Source: Comchoanobacter sp040266255 (lineage in GTDB: Bacteria > Pseudomonadota > Gammaproteobacteria > Comchoanobacterales > Comchoanobacteraceae). Taken from it: a stretch of DNA of 36,634 nucleotides. The stretch is from assembly GCA_040266255.1 (NCBI GenBank), contig JBDQEV010000011.1, positions 1 through 36,634 on the forward strand. Reading direction: 5' to 3'. Made by a program: the position numbers and the translations under genes. Below the pieces are notes generated by a model. The model did no database searches, was not told the DNA's origin, and was given only the letters and a program-made list of their open reading frames with translations. Below, piece after piece: positions 14,927 to 23,427 of the stretch. The number at the start of each line of letters is the position of its first letter. Positions within the stretch are counted from its first letter, which is position 1.

Positions 14927-16078
14927 CTATAAATCTAGTAATACTTGATCTGGGTCTTCCAATAAATTTTTAATCCTGACTAAAAATTGTACTGACTGTT
15001 GTCCATCAACGAGCCTGTGATCGTATGATAAAGCTAAATACATCATTGATGCAATCACAATCTCGTCATTTAAAACAATTGGGCGCTTTTGAATTGCATG
15101 CATGCCTAGTATTGCACTTTGAGGCATATTCAAAATGGGAGTTGATAACATTGAACCAAATACGCCTCCATTTGTAATCGTAAAAGTTCCTCCTTGCAAT
15201 TGCTCTAACCCAATTTTACCTGCTCTAGCAAGTGTTGCCATCTCTTTAATTTGTGACTCTATTGTTGCATAGTTCATTGTCTGAGCATTTTTTAATACTG
15301 GAACAACCAACCCTCTTTCAGTCGAAACTGCAACACCAATATGCTTGCCTTGGTGGTATAAAATATCTGGTCCATCAACCGATGCATTAATCTCTGGAAA
15401 GTCTTCTAATGCTTTACAAACCGCTTGTGTGAAAAATGACATAAAACCCAACTTCACTCCATGCTTTGCAACAAAAGCTTCTTGGTGGTCCTGGCGAATT
15501 CTGATAATTGGATCCATTCTAACTTCATTGAATGTAGTCAACATTGCAGTTTCTTGTGTTGCCTCAACCAGTCTCTGAGCAATTTTGGCACGCAATCTTG
15601 ACATTGGCTTGCGCTCAAAATCTCCTGTACTTGGCATTTGGGCTACTGGTTGGCTTTTAGGCGCCTGGCTACTCTTATTAGGACTATTATATGCATCGCG
15701 CCGCTTTGATGGAGACATTGGCATGGATCCTTGTGGCACCTTTTCTTTTGATGCGACGTTTTGTACAGGAGGAGCTTGTACTTGAGGCTCTTTAGGCGCT
15801 TCCTCAACAGGAGGCTCTACTACTTTAGCACCTTGAGTAGCTGTTTCATCAATCATTGCAATTGGAGAATCAGCATGCACAATATCCCCTTCTTTAACAG
15901 CGATTGATGACAAAACTCCTGCTGTTGATGCAGTCACTTCTAACATTACCTTATCTGTCTCTAGCTCAACTATTACATCTCCAACATCACACCAATCACC
16001 AACTTTTTTATGACATACCGCAATACTTGCATCAGTCACAGATTCTGGCAACATTGGTGTTTTTATTTCTGTACTCAT
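14927..16078 (-). CDS. sucB: 2-Oxoglutarate dehydrogenase E2 (dihydrolipoyl succinyltransferase), PSBD lost
   Basis: E2o core enzyme, 383 residues. The N-terminal lipoyl domain has ELETDKVMLEV with the lipoylated Lys43. The C-terminal catalytic domain starts MSRLRAKIAQRL (159-170) and ends with the active-site motif SYDHRLVDG. Between them, bacterial E2o normally has a peripheral-subunit-binding domain of about 35 residues (SPAxRRLL ... GTGxxGRLTxxDV) that docks E1/E3. Here only SPSKRRDAY (122-130) recalls its first helix, and the rest is Pro/Ser/Gln linker, so the domain appears lost, as in mitochondrial E2o. It overlaps the end of sucA by 4 bp. Confidence 0.95.
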   Translation of the reverse strand: MSTEIKTPMLPESVTDASIAVCHKKVGDWCDVGDVIVELETDKVMLEVTASTAGVLSSIAVKEGDIVHADSPIAMIDETATQGAKVVEPPVEEAPKEPQVQAPPVQNVASKEKVPQGSMPMSPSKRRDAYNSPNKSSQAPKSQPVAQMPSTGDFERKPMSRLRAKIAQRLVEATQETAMLTTFNEVRMDPIIRIRQDHQEAFVAKHGVKLGFMSFFTQAVCKALEDFPEINASVDGPDILYHQGKHIGVAVSTERGLVVPVLKNAQTMNYATIESQIKEMATLARAGKIGLEQLQGGTFTITNGGVFGSMLSTPILNMPQSAILGMHAIQKRPIVLNDEIVIASMMYLALSYDHRLVDGQQSVQFLVRIKNLLEDPDQVLLDL

Positions 16079-18735
16079 GACTTATCCTCTAAAAATATTT
16101 TCCGCATCAGCTCATCTTGCTGCTTTTGATGAACTGACATATATCCAACTGCTGAAGAAGCGCTATCTGCCCTTGCACACACACTTAACCGAACTCCCTC
16201 GCCTATTACCTCGCTTATATAATCTCTTAGCTTACTCCACCCGCCTTGGTTTTTGGGCTCTTCCTGACACCAAACAACTTCCTCTAATTCAGAGTATTTT
16301 GCCAATATTTCCTCTAAAGCATCTTTTGGAAACGGATACAACTGCTCTATCCTAACACAGTGCACCACTTGTTCCTTTTCTAAGGCATAAGCTTTAATAT
16401 CATAATATACCTTACCTGAGCACAATAAAAGTCTTCGAACTACATCATTTGATTCGTCGTCAATGACTGCTTTAAAAGGCTCTGTAAGCGATTCTAAATT
16501 TGATCCTGCTTGCTCTAGACGCAATAAACTTTTAGGAGACATTACAATTAAAGGCCGACGATAAGGACGGAGCGCTTGCCTAACCAGTAATCTGAATATT
16601 TGTGCAGCAGTAGAAGGCACACAGACTTGTATGCTATCTTCACTTGCCAATTGTAAAAAGCGCTCCAATCTTGCAGAAGAATGCTCAGGCCCTTGCCCCT
16701 CATATCCATGTGGCAAGAGCATCACAAGACCGCAACAGCGCTTCCACTTTTGATACCCAGAAGAAATAAATTGATCAATGATAATTTGTGCACCATTAAT
16801 AAAGTCTCCAAACTGGGCCTCAAATATAACTAATGATTTAGGGTCTGTTTCAGCATAGCCATACTCATAGCCTAATGCGGCATATTCAGATAAAATACTA
16901 TTATAGTTATGGAACTTTGCATCCTCTGTCTCTTTAAGCAAACCATGCTTTTCACCAGTCTTTTGATCAAATACTGCTGCATGACGGTGTGCAAACGTCC
17001 CTCTGATACTATCTTGCCCTATCAAACGAATAGAACAACCCTGATTGATTAAATATTGATATGCAACAAGCTCTGCCATTCCCCAATTGAGGTTTTCTTT
17101 TCCATCTGCCATTAACTGACGTTTTTCTAATAATTTCCCAACCTGTCGCTGTAAAATAATATCAGATGGCATCTCAGCAACCTGCTGAGCTGAAGATTGA
17201 ATATCTTGAGATAAGACTGCTGGCACTGGTGTCTGCCAGTCTAATGACTGATAGTGCTGCCACGCTAGCTCACGTGAAGATTGCTGTTCTTCAACACAAT
17301 CAATGAGTGACGCCTTATTTTCAACTCTTTGTGCAATTACTGACTCTGTTTCAGAGAAAAAGCTTTGCGGAATACCAGCAGCAATCAACTCAGGCTTTGC
17401 TTTCTCCAAAATACTCTCATTAGCCGTAATCTTTTCATACATCATCGGCTGTGTGGCTCGAGGCTCATCAGCTTCATTATGCCCATATTTTCTGTGCCCT
17501 ACCAAATCAATAAAGACATCTTTCTTAAACTTATCTCGATACTTGGCAGCAATTTTCACCACTTTGATCATACTTTTCAGGTCATCAGATCGCACGTGGA
17601 ATACTGGTGCAGATATCATCTTGGCAATATCAGTACAGTAAGTCGTAGATCGACTATCTCTTGGATTGGTTGTAAAGCCAATCTGATTATTCACTACAAT
17701 ATGAAAACTTCCACCAATATTGTATGCGTCAACTCCTGACATAGATAGCGTTTCCATGACAACACCCTGACCCGCAACTGCAGCATCGCCATGCACGATA
17801 ATCGCATAAGGATGAGAAACACCATTGTCCATTCTAGCACGAACATTCCCCATGACTACTGAATTGATTGCCTCCAAATGTGATGGATTATAGCCAAGTG
17901 CAATATGCACATGTTGATCAGCAATGACCCGATCAACAGAATGTCCTAAATGATACTTTACATCCCCAGAATATGACTCAGGAATATAGCTGCCATCAAA
18001 CTTTTCATAAATTGTATTAAGCGGTATGCCCATTACATTCACCAAGGTATTGATTCTGCCTCGATGGGGCATTCCAATCACAGCATCATTATACCCTAAA
18101 TTCAATTGATCAGAAATGAGACACTCAATCATGGGCACTAACCCTTCACAGCCTTCAAGAGAAAAACGCTTTTGTCCCACAAAACTCACACCTAAAAAGC
18201 CTTCTAGCTTCACTGCTCTCACGATATCCGCATAAGCTTTTTTCAACTCTGAACAACTGGCTTGGAAACCATCAGATTCAATTGCACCAATCAACCAGTT
18301 TCTTTCTTCATGTTGACAATACATGAACTCATAACCGATATCATTGATATAAATATCAGATAGCCTATGCTTCCAGTCTTGTAGCGATGCCACTAGGTTT
18401 TTGCCTAAAAACTCACCTTGCAATGATCCAGCCACTTTTGGTAAAGGTGGCACTACACGATAGTCATCAAACAAACCTAAGTTCACTTGCAGATGCCCAT
18501 ATGAGCGATAAAAATCAATCAAACCTTGAGCAGATGCGACTTCAGATTTGACTTTATAGCCACCTCGCTTACTTTCACAAAATTGACGGTGCATTGTACT
18601 TGGTAGTGACAAATCAAAATGACCAGTTAAGTGATTCTCCGTGCCTAAAAGTGTTTCTTCATAGCAATTTTCAACATATCCCATGCTATTTGGTGACAAT
18701 AGCTCAGTATCTAAATAGTATCGATAACCTTTCAT
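16075..18735 (-). CDS. sucA: 2-Oxoglutarate dehydrogenase E1 component
   Basis: Thiamin-diphosphate E1o, which decarboxylates 2-oxoglutarate and reductively succinylates the E2 lipoyl group. 886 residues versus 933 in E. coli. Seen: GMPHRGRINTLVNVMG at 221-236, the ThDP/Mg motif HGDAAVAGQG (315-324) ending in NNQIGFTT (349-356), and the C-terminal transketolase part with HGYEGQGPEHSSARLERFLQL. The N-terminal E2-binding segment (LSPNSMGYVENCYEETLL, 13-30) is recognisable but quite diverged, which is of interest given the altered E2. The ATG has AGGAC upstream and begins 2 bp after the sdhB stop. Confidence 0.97.
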   Translation of the reverse strand: MKGYRYYLDTELLSPNSMGYVENCYEETLLGTENHLTGHFDLSLPSTMHRQFCESKRGGYKVKSEVASAQGLIDFYRSYGHLQVNLGLFDDYRVVPPLPKVAGSLQGEFLGKNLVASLQDWKHRLSDIYINDIGYEFMYCQHEERNWLIGAIESDGFQASCSELKKAYADIVRAVKLEGFLGVSFVGQKRFSLEGCEGLVPMIECLISDQLNLGYNDAVIGMPHRGRINTLVNVMGIPLNTIYEKFDGSYIPESYSGDVKYHLGHSVDRVIADQHVHIALGYNPSHLEAINSVVMGNVRARMDNGVSHPYAIIVHGDAAVAGQGVVMETLSMSGVDAYNIGGSFHIVVNNQIGFTTNPRDSRSTTYCTDIAKMISAPVFHVRSDDLKSMIKVVKIAAKYRDKFKKDVFIDLVGHRKYGHNEADEPRATQPMMYEKITANESILEKAKPELIAAGIPQSFFSETESVIAQRVENKASLIDCVEEQQSSRELAWQHYQSLDWQTPVPAVLSQDIQSSAQQVAEMPSDIILQRQVGKLLEKRQLMADGKENLNWGMAELVAYQYLINQGCSIRLIGQDSIRGTFAHRHAAVFDQKTGEKHGLLKETEDAKFHNYNSILSEYAALGYEYGYAETDPKSLVIFEAQFGDFINGAQIIIDQFISSGYQKWKRCCGLVMLLPHGYEGQGPEHSSARLERFLQLASEDSIQVCVPSTAAQIFRLLVRQALRPYRRPLIVMSPKSLLRLEQAGSNLESLTEPFKAVIDDESNDVVRRLLLCSGKVYYDIKAYALEKEQVVHCVRIEQLYPFPKDALEEILAKYSELEEVVWCQEEPKNQGGWSKLRDYISEVIGEGVRLSVCARADSASSAVGYMSVHQKQQDELMRKIFLEDKS

Positions 18736-18737
18736 TA

Positions 18738-19439
18738 TTAGTCCTGTTGGTCTTGCTGTGCTTGACGCAACTCTGAAATAGCTTTCGTCGGATTCAAGCC
18801 TTTCGGACAGACTGTTGTGCAGCTAAAAATACCACGACAACGATATAACTTATACTTGCCATCTAAAAATGTTAAACGCTCTTTGGTTTGATCATCTCTA
18901 CTATCCTGTACAAACCTTGCGGCTGTTAACAAACCTTGAGGGCCAACAAAACGATCTGGGTTCCACCAAGAAGATGGACACGCAGATGTACAGCACCCAC
19001 ACATAATGCACTCGTACAACCCATCTAATTTCGAGCGATCCTCTATAGTCTGAATATGCTCATGATCCTTTGGTGGTTGATCATTTTTCAAATATGGCTC
19101 GACTGATTCATAGTGCTGATAAAATTGGGTCATGTCTACAACCAGGTCTCTAATAATTGGCATTGACGGCATTGGGTATAAAGTAACCTTTTTAGGCAAG
19201 CTTGCTAACTCAGTTTGACATGCTAGTGAATTTTTACCATTGACACACATTCCATCAGAACCACAGACCCCACCACCACATGAACGTCGAATTGCAAGTG
19301 TCGGATCTATATCACTTTTAATATACTCTAGTGCATCAAGTAGCATCTTGCCATCAAATGCATTTGTATCAATATCATAAGACTGCATATAAGGCTTTTC
19401 ATCTGATTCAGGATTAAATCGTTGTATCGTAATTTGCAT
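18738..19439 (-). CDS. sdhB: Succinate dehydrogenase iron-sulfur subunit
   Basis: Complex II electron-transfer subunit, 233 residues. The [2Fe-2S] ligands are Cys54, Cys59, Asp62 and Cys74 (SCGGGVCGSDG ... LAC); the [4Fe-4S] and [3Fe-4S] ligands are Cys144/147/150/211 and Cys154/201/207, at spacings matching E. coli. An extra Cys65 beside the first cluster is unusual but not a known ligand. The canonical SCREGVCG is SCGGGVCG here. The start codon overlaps the sdhA stop by one base (TAATG). Confidence 0.97.
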   Translation of the reverse strand: MQITIQRFNPESDEKPYMQSYDIDTNAFDGKMLLDALEYIKSDIDPTLAIRRSCGGGVCGSDGMCVNGKNSLACQTELASLPKKVTLYPMPSMPIIRDLVVDMTQFYQHYESVEPYLKNDQPPKDHEHIQTIEDRSKLDGLYECIMCGCCTSACPSSWWNPDRFVGPQGLLTAARFVQDSRDDQTKERLTFLDGKYKLYRCRGIFSCTTVCPKGLNPTKAISELRQAQQDQQD

Positions 19440-21208
19440 TAATCTCGCTCCTCAAGTGCCATTGGCTCAACTTCCTTTGTCACTCTGTTAATTTTTCGCT
19501 TCATTGCATCACGATCTTGATAGACAACTGAATGACACAACCAGTCTTCATCGTTTCTTTCACTATAATCAACTCGGCTATGTGCACCTCTAGACTCCTT
19601 TCTGAATATTGCTGCCTTGGCAGTTGATATTGCTGAATCTAGCAAGTTCAGTGTTTCTAATGTTTCAACACGATTGGTATTGAATACATCTGATTTATCC
19701 TCAAAAAATGCCTTATCTTTAAATGACTGGGATAGGGATTCTAAGCTTTTCAATCCTTCCACCATCTTTGATTCTTCACGATATACACCAAAATCTTCTT
19801 GCATGGTTTTTTGCATCATTTTCCTAATACTAGAATGAGGAATACCCGACTTTCTAGATGCCAGATTCTGATAAGTATCCATTGCTTGTGCAATATCCGA
19901 ATCAACGTATGTGAGCTCGACACCAAGCTCATCAAACTCATTGACGACTTTTTGACCAGCAGCACGACCAAATACTACCAAATCCAGTAATGAATTTGCA
20001 CCCAGACGATTTGCGCCATGCACTGAAACACAAGCACATTCACCAACTGCATATAGGCCCCTTACAACCTGATCCTGACCAGACTGATAATGAACAACTT
20101 GTCCATACTCGTTGGTTGGAATGCCTCCCATCAAGTAGTGCACTGTTGGCACCACTGGTAGCAACTCTTCTTTAGGATCGATACCAACATATACTTTTGC
20201 AATCTCTCTAATCCCAGGTATTTTATCTCTGAAAGTTTCTTCACTGAGCTCACGTAGATCTAAATGCACATGATCTTTATGCTTTCCACAGCCGCGCCCA
20301 GCCTGTATTTCTTGCACTGAAGATCTTGCCACAATATCACGACAAGCAAGATCTGCATTAGCAGAGTATCCTTTCATGAAGTAATGACCTTCGGCGTTCA
20401 CCAGTCGTCCACCTTCTCCTCTTGTCCCTTCACTAATCAGAATGCCTGTACCATATAAGCCAGTTGGATGGAACTGCCACATCTCCATGTCTTGTAGGCC
20501 AATGCCTTGTCGCCAAGCCATCCCAAGACCATCACCAGTGCAAATATATGCATTGGTAGATTGTTGATATATTCTTCCTGCACCACCCGTTGCTAAAATA
20601 GTATGTCTTGCGGCTAAAAACTTTTTTTGTCCTGTAGCAATATCCATCGCAACAACACCTACAATATCCCCTTTTGCATTCTTCACCAAGTCAAGCGCAA
20701 ACCACTCATGGTAAAATACTGACCGATGCGCAACATTTTGCTGATAAAGTGTATGTAATAATGCATGTCCTGTACGATCAGAAACTGCACAAGTACGCTT
20801 CACTTTTTCTTTACCATAATGCCTTGACTGACCACCAAATGCTCTCTGATAGATTTTGCCATTTTCATCACGACTAAATGGCATTCCCCAATGCTCCAGC
20901 TCTATAATCGCCCTTGGTGCTTCACGACACATATATTCAATCGCATTTTGATCTCCCAAGTAATCAGAACCTTTGACTGTATCATAAAAGTGATATTTCC
21001 AGTGATCATCAGGATCTGCGTTTGATAAGGCAGCATTAATCCCGCCTTGTGCAGCAACTGTATGAGAACGCGTTGCAAACACCTTAGATAATACCGCAAC
21101 CTTCTTGCCTGATTCGCTCAATGCTAATGCTGCTCGCAATCCAGCACCTCCAGCGCCAATTACAATAGCGTCAAACTCTTCTTGTGCTATGTCCACTAAA
21201 AACTCCAA
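19439..21208 (-). CDS. sdhA: Succinate dehydrogenase flavoprotein subunit
   Basis: Complex II catalytic subunit oxidising succinate to fumarate, 589 residues. Seen: FAD-binding IGAGGAGLRAA (17-27), TRSHTVAAQGG with His49 for covalent FAD, the active-site loop FHPTGLYGTGILISEGTRGEGG, HYLMGGIPT, and HGANRLGANSLLDLVVFGRAAG near the substrate-binding Arg. The C-terminal capping domain is present. It overlaps sdhD by 13 bp and sdhB by 1 bp, consistent with one polycistronic message. Confidence 0.98.
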   Translation of the reverse strand: MEFLVDIAQEEFDAIVIGAGGAGLRAALALSESGKKVAVLSKVFATRSHTVAAQGGINAALSNADPDDHWKYHFYDTVKGSDYLGDQNAIEYMCREAPRAIIELEHWGMPFSRDENGKIYQRAFGGQSRHYGKEKVKRTCAVSDRTGHALLHTLYQQNVAHRSVFYHEWFALDLVKNAKGDIVGVVAMDIATGQKKFLAARHTILATGGAGRIYQQSTNAYICTGDGLGMAWRQGIGLQDMEMWQFHPTGLYGTGILISEGTRGEGGRLVNAEGHYFMKGYSANADLACRDIVARSSVQEIQAGRGCGKHKDHVHLDLRELSEETFRDKIPGIREIAKVYVGIDPKEELLPVVPTVHYLMGGIPTNEYGQVVHYQSGQDQVVRGLYAVGECACVSVHGANRLGANSLLDLVVFGRAAGQKVVNEFDELGVELTYVDSDIAQAMDTYQNLASRKSGIPHSSIRKMMQKTMQEDFGVYREESKMVEGLKSLESLSQSFKDKAFFEDKSDVFNTNRVETLETLNLLDSAISTAKAAIFRKESRGAHSRVDYSERNDEDWLCHSVVYQDRDAMKRKINRVTKEVEPMALEERD

Positions 21209-21528
21209 ATGAGATAAACACCAATGGTGAACTGTATCACAAATAAGATATCAAATAATGCGACCAAGTAACTTTGTGCTTGTCTTGGCATATAATCTGT
21301 AATCACTACCCATAAGCCAATTCGGCTATGAATGGTATAAGCAGCTAACATTAAAAAAGTAGCAACTTTCATATCCATTCGACTGAGCAACTGATAAAAA
21401 CTCAATGGACCGGTTAAAAACCCCAAAAGCCAAGCAAAAATAATCGGTAAAAAATACAAACTGAGTACAGATGCAGAAAGCCGCTGTAACCACCAATCCC
21501 TTAACCCTGGTCTGCGCATCTGCTTCAT
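21196..21528 (-). CDS. sdhD: Succinate dehydrogenase membrane anchor subunit SdhD
   Basis: A 110-residue three-span anchor of complex II. RRPGLRDWWLQRLSA near the N-terminus is typical, and HSRIGLWVVITDYM (67-80) carries the heme-ligand His67 and the quinone-site Asp78-Tyr79. I start at the ATG at 21528, not the TTG at 21546, because GGAG lies 7 nt upstream and the ATG overlaps the sdhC stop as ATGA. Confidence 0.93.
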   Translation of the reverse strand: MKQMRRPGLRDWWLQRLSASVLSLYFLPIIFAWLLGFLTGPLSFYQLLSRMDMKVATFLMLAAYTIHSRIGLWVVITDYMPRQAQSYLVALFDILFVIQFTIGVYLIWSF

Positions 21529-21881
21529 ATACTCACTCCAACCCAACCTGCTAATAACAATGCAACAATCAACACTGCCATACTGGAGTATCTTGCAAAC
21601 CCCAAACTATGCTGATGTAAAAAATCCATATAAATATGCCTTACTCCCGCTAAGAAGTGATATAAAAATGCACTTATAGCAACCCACATCACTAACCTAT
21701 AGCTCGGCATCGATATGATCTCTTTTATTTCATTTGAGTCAGGTAATAGCCAGTATAAATAGATCAATCCTACAAATAAGACAATATTGATAACACCACT
21801 CATCCTATGCAATATAGAAACAAACCCAGTAATCGGAAGATGAATTTTCACCAAGTTCAGAAACTTTGGAGATTCTCGCAT
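21525..21881 (-). CDS. sdhC: Succinate dehydrogenase cytochrome b556 subunit SdhC
   Basis: A 118-residue three-span subunit binding heme b with SdhD. The N-terminal PKFLNLVKIHLPITGFVSILHR matches the family, with SILHR in the quinone-binding region, and YHFLAGVRHIYMD (74-86) supplies heme-ligand His75. The ATG at 21881 is preferred over a GTG at 21887 because the ribosome-binding site AAAGGAG (21893-21887) overlaps the GTG. First gene of the sdhCDAB-sucABCD operon, with a good promoter at 21908-21936. Confidence 0.94.
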   Translation of the reverse strand: MRESPKFLNLVKIHLPITGFVSILHRMSGVINIVLFVGLIYLYWLLPDSNEIKEIISMPSYRLVMWVAISAFLYHFLAGVRHIYMDFLHQHSLGFARYSSMAVLIVALLLAGWVGVSI

Positions 21882-21907
21882 ATACACTCCTTTGCAATAT
21901 CAATAAA

Positions 21908-21936
21908 AGTATAACCTTCCCTCCAGACAAATTCAA
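21908..21936 (-). promoter_or_regulatory. Promoter of the sdhCDAB-sucABCD operon
   Basis: On the minus strand TTGAAT (21936-21931), an exact 17-nt spacer and TATACT (21913-21908) predict a start near 21901, 20 nt before the sdhC ATG. No operator, riboswitch or separate promoter was noticed inside the operon, whose junctions are all overlaps or gaps under 10 bp. Confidence 0.6.
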
Positions 21937-21986
21937 TGCATCAACATTATTGCTTGCAATGCTTAGATTGTGTGTCAGAATCAAGT

Positions 21987-22382
21987 ATGAAAACAACATT
22001 AAGGTTACTAGTGAACACTCTCATCTTTGCAAAAATAATTGCCCCAGCGTTATGCTTTGTAGGCCTTAACTTGAGTGTCAATAAAAACGTCATTGAACAG
22101 TATATTCAAGATGTATTGAAAAAACCTGCTGCACAAGCAGTTTCAGCAGTCGTACTCACATCACTCGGATCACTGATTATTGCGTTATCGACTCCTACAA
22201 TACAATTTAACTTAATCAATGCACTTGGCCTTGCATTTCTCCTTGGTGGAACAATTAAAATGAGCTTCTCACAGCAGTACTGTGACTGTATAAAATGGAT
22301 AGGTGCTGATGCATATGTCCGGATTCTAGGCTTTTTATTTGTTTTTTATAGCCTGGTTCTATTTAGCTCCTCACTACTTTAG
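21987..22382 (+). CDS. Small polytopic membrane protein of unknown function
   Basis: A 131-residue protein with three or four hydrophobic segments (about 8-28, 53-70, 77-90, 111-130). I do not recognise a family. The frame extends to an ATG at 21936, but the added residues (Cys- and His-rich) do not look like coding sequence and that ATG lies in the -35 box of the sdh promoter, so I start at 21987. Neither start has a convincing ribosome-binding site. It is divergent from sdhC, and its last 20 bp overlap the end of trhO. Confidence 0.6.
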   Translation: MKTTLRLLVNTLIFAKIIAPALCFVGLNLSVNKNVIEQYIQDVLKKPAAQAVSAVVLTSLGSLIIALSTPTIQFNLINALGLAFLLGGTIKMSFSQQYCDCIKWIGADAYVRILGFLFVFYSLVLFSSSLL

Positions 22383-23277
22383 TCTTACCCTGAAAGTGTG
22401 ACCCACCTTTACTCTGCGCCAATACGATTTGATTCTGCCTTTCTTGCAACTGCATGACCCTTTCTGTACTAAGCTCACCTTTACAGTACTGACAGGATAC
22501 GCCCTCCAGATAATCCTGATGCTTTTGTTCAATAGTAGAAAGCACACTACGACATGCATAACACATGACATGATTTGATAGCTTTAAACCATGACTGATA
22601 GCGACACGTCTATCAAATACAAAGCAGCTCCCCTGCCATAAACTATCACACTCAGAAATCTCTTCTAAATACTTCAATATCCCACCTTTCAAATGGTATA
22701 CAGACTCAAACCCTTCAGATAACATATACGCAGATGCTTTTTCACACCTGATGCCACCTGTACAGAACATCGCAACTTTACGATACTTATTCTTATCTAA
22801 TGTTTTAACAAAATCCGGAAACTCCCTAAAACACTCAGTATTTGGGTTCACAGCCCCCTGAAAAGTCCCTAACTCATACTCATAGATATTTCTAGTATCA
22901 ATTAGCAAAACATCTGGCTGTAAAATCAGCTCATTCCAATCTTTTGGTTCAACATAATCTCCTACTAACTGGCATGGGTTAACATCTTTACCTAGTGTGA
23001 CAATTTCAGATTTACAAATCACCTTGAATCTCAAAAATGCAGCTTCATTGGCATCAGAGAATTTATACTCCAAGTTTTTAAACCCACACTCTAGCAATAC
23101 TTTTAACAACTCATCTAAACTATGTTGACTACCACATACAGTCCCATTAATCCCTTCGTTAGCTAAGATAAGTGTGCCCAGCACATCTTTTTTAGCATGT
23201 GAGACAATATACTCTCTTACTTTTTCTGGCACCACAACTTCAGTAAACTCATATAATGCAAGTACTCGGATGTTCAT
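22363..23277 (-). CDS. trhO: tRNA uridine(34) hydroxylase TrhO (rhodanese family)
   Basis: TrhO (E. coli YceA, UPF0176) makes 5-hydroxyuridine at the wobble position of certain tRNAs using O2. The 304-residue protein has an N-terminal ferredoxin-like domain with LILANEGINGTVCGS, a rhodanese domain with LIDTRNIYEYELGTF and the catalytic loop FCTGGIRCEKAS (Cys172), and a C-terminal Cys-rich part with pairs C239/C242 and C262/C265. I use the ATG at 23277 rather than the TTG at 23292. The tRNA-Val(TAC) in this window has the U34 that the enzyme acts on. It overlaps the convergent small membrane-protein gene by 20 bp. Confidence 0.94.
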   Translation of the reverse strand: MNIRVLALYEFTEVVVPEKVREYIVSHAKKDVLGTLILANEGINGTVCGSQHSLDELLKVLLECGFKNLEYKFSDANEAAFLRFKVICKSEIVTLGKDVNPCQLVGDYVEPKDWNELILQPDVLLIDTRNIYEYELGTFQGAVNPNTECFREFPDFVKTLDKNKYRKVAMFCTGGIRCEKASAYMLSEGFESVYHLKGGILKYLEEISECDSLWQGSCFVFDRRVAISHGLKLSNHVMCYACRSVLSTIEQKHQDYLEGVSCQYCKGELSTERVMQLQERQNQIVLAQSKGGSHFQGKTKVVRS

Positions 23278-23297
23278 ATTATTCCAATTCAACTAAT

Positions 23298-23326
23298 CGT
23301 ATAAATTTTAGCACAATTTTCAACAA
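23298..23326 (-). promoter_or_regulatory. Possible trhO promoter
   Basis: On the minus strand TTGTTG (23326-23321), a 17-nt spacer and TATACG (23303-23298) lie about 20 nt before the trhO ATG. Both boxes are imperfect. Confidence 0.3.
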
Positions 23327-23415
23327 TTAAAAGCCCATCTTTGAAACCTAACACTGGCTTTGACATCCTTAGAAGGCATTGACGGACCACTCGCTAACTC
23401 TTGAGAATCAGACAT
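23320..23415 (-). CDS. Possible 31-residue peptide downstream of the MFS gene
   Basis: A short open frame (MSDSQELASGPSMPSKDVKA..., ending RWAFNC) starts 12 bp after the MFS stop, with GTGGAG just upstream at a rather short spacing. It is a polar peptide with a basic, aromatic C-terminus and no membrane segment. It resembles nothing I know. It could be real and co-transcribed with the exporter, or chance. Confidence 0.25.
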   Translation of the reverse strand: MSDSQELASGPSMPSKDVKASVRFQRWAFNC

Positions 23416-23427
23416 TGACTCCACTTT

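Noticed and set aside
17303..17641. 112-codon plus-strand frame inside sucA
   Set aside because: Shadow of a long conserved gene on the other strand; no promoter or ribosome-binding site.
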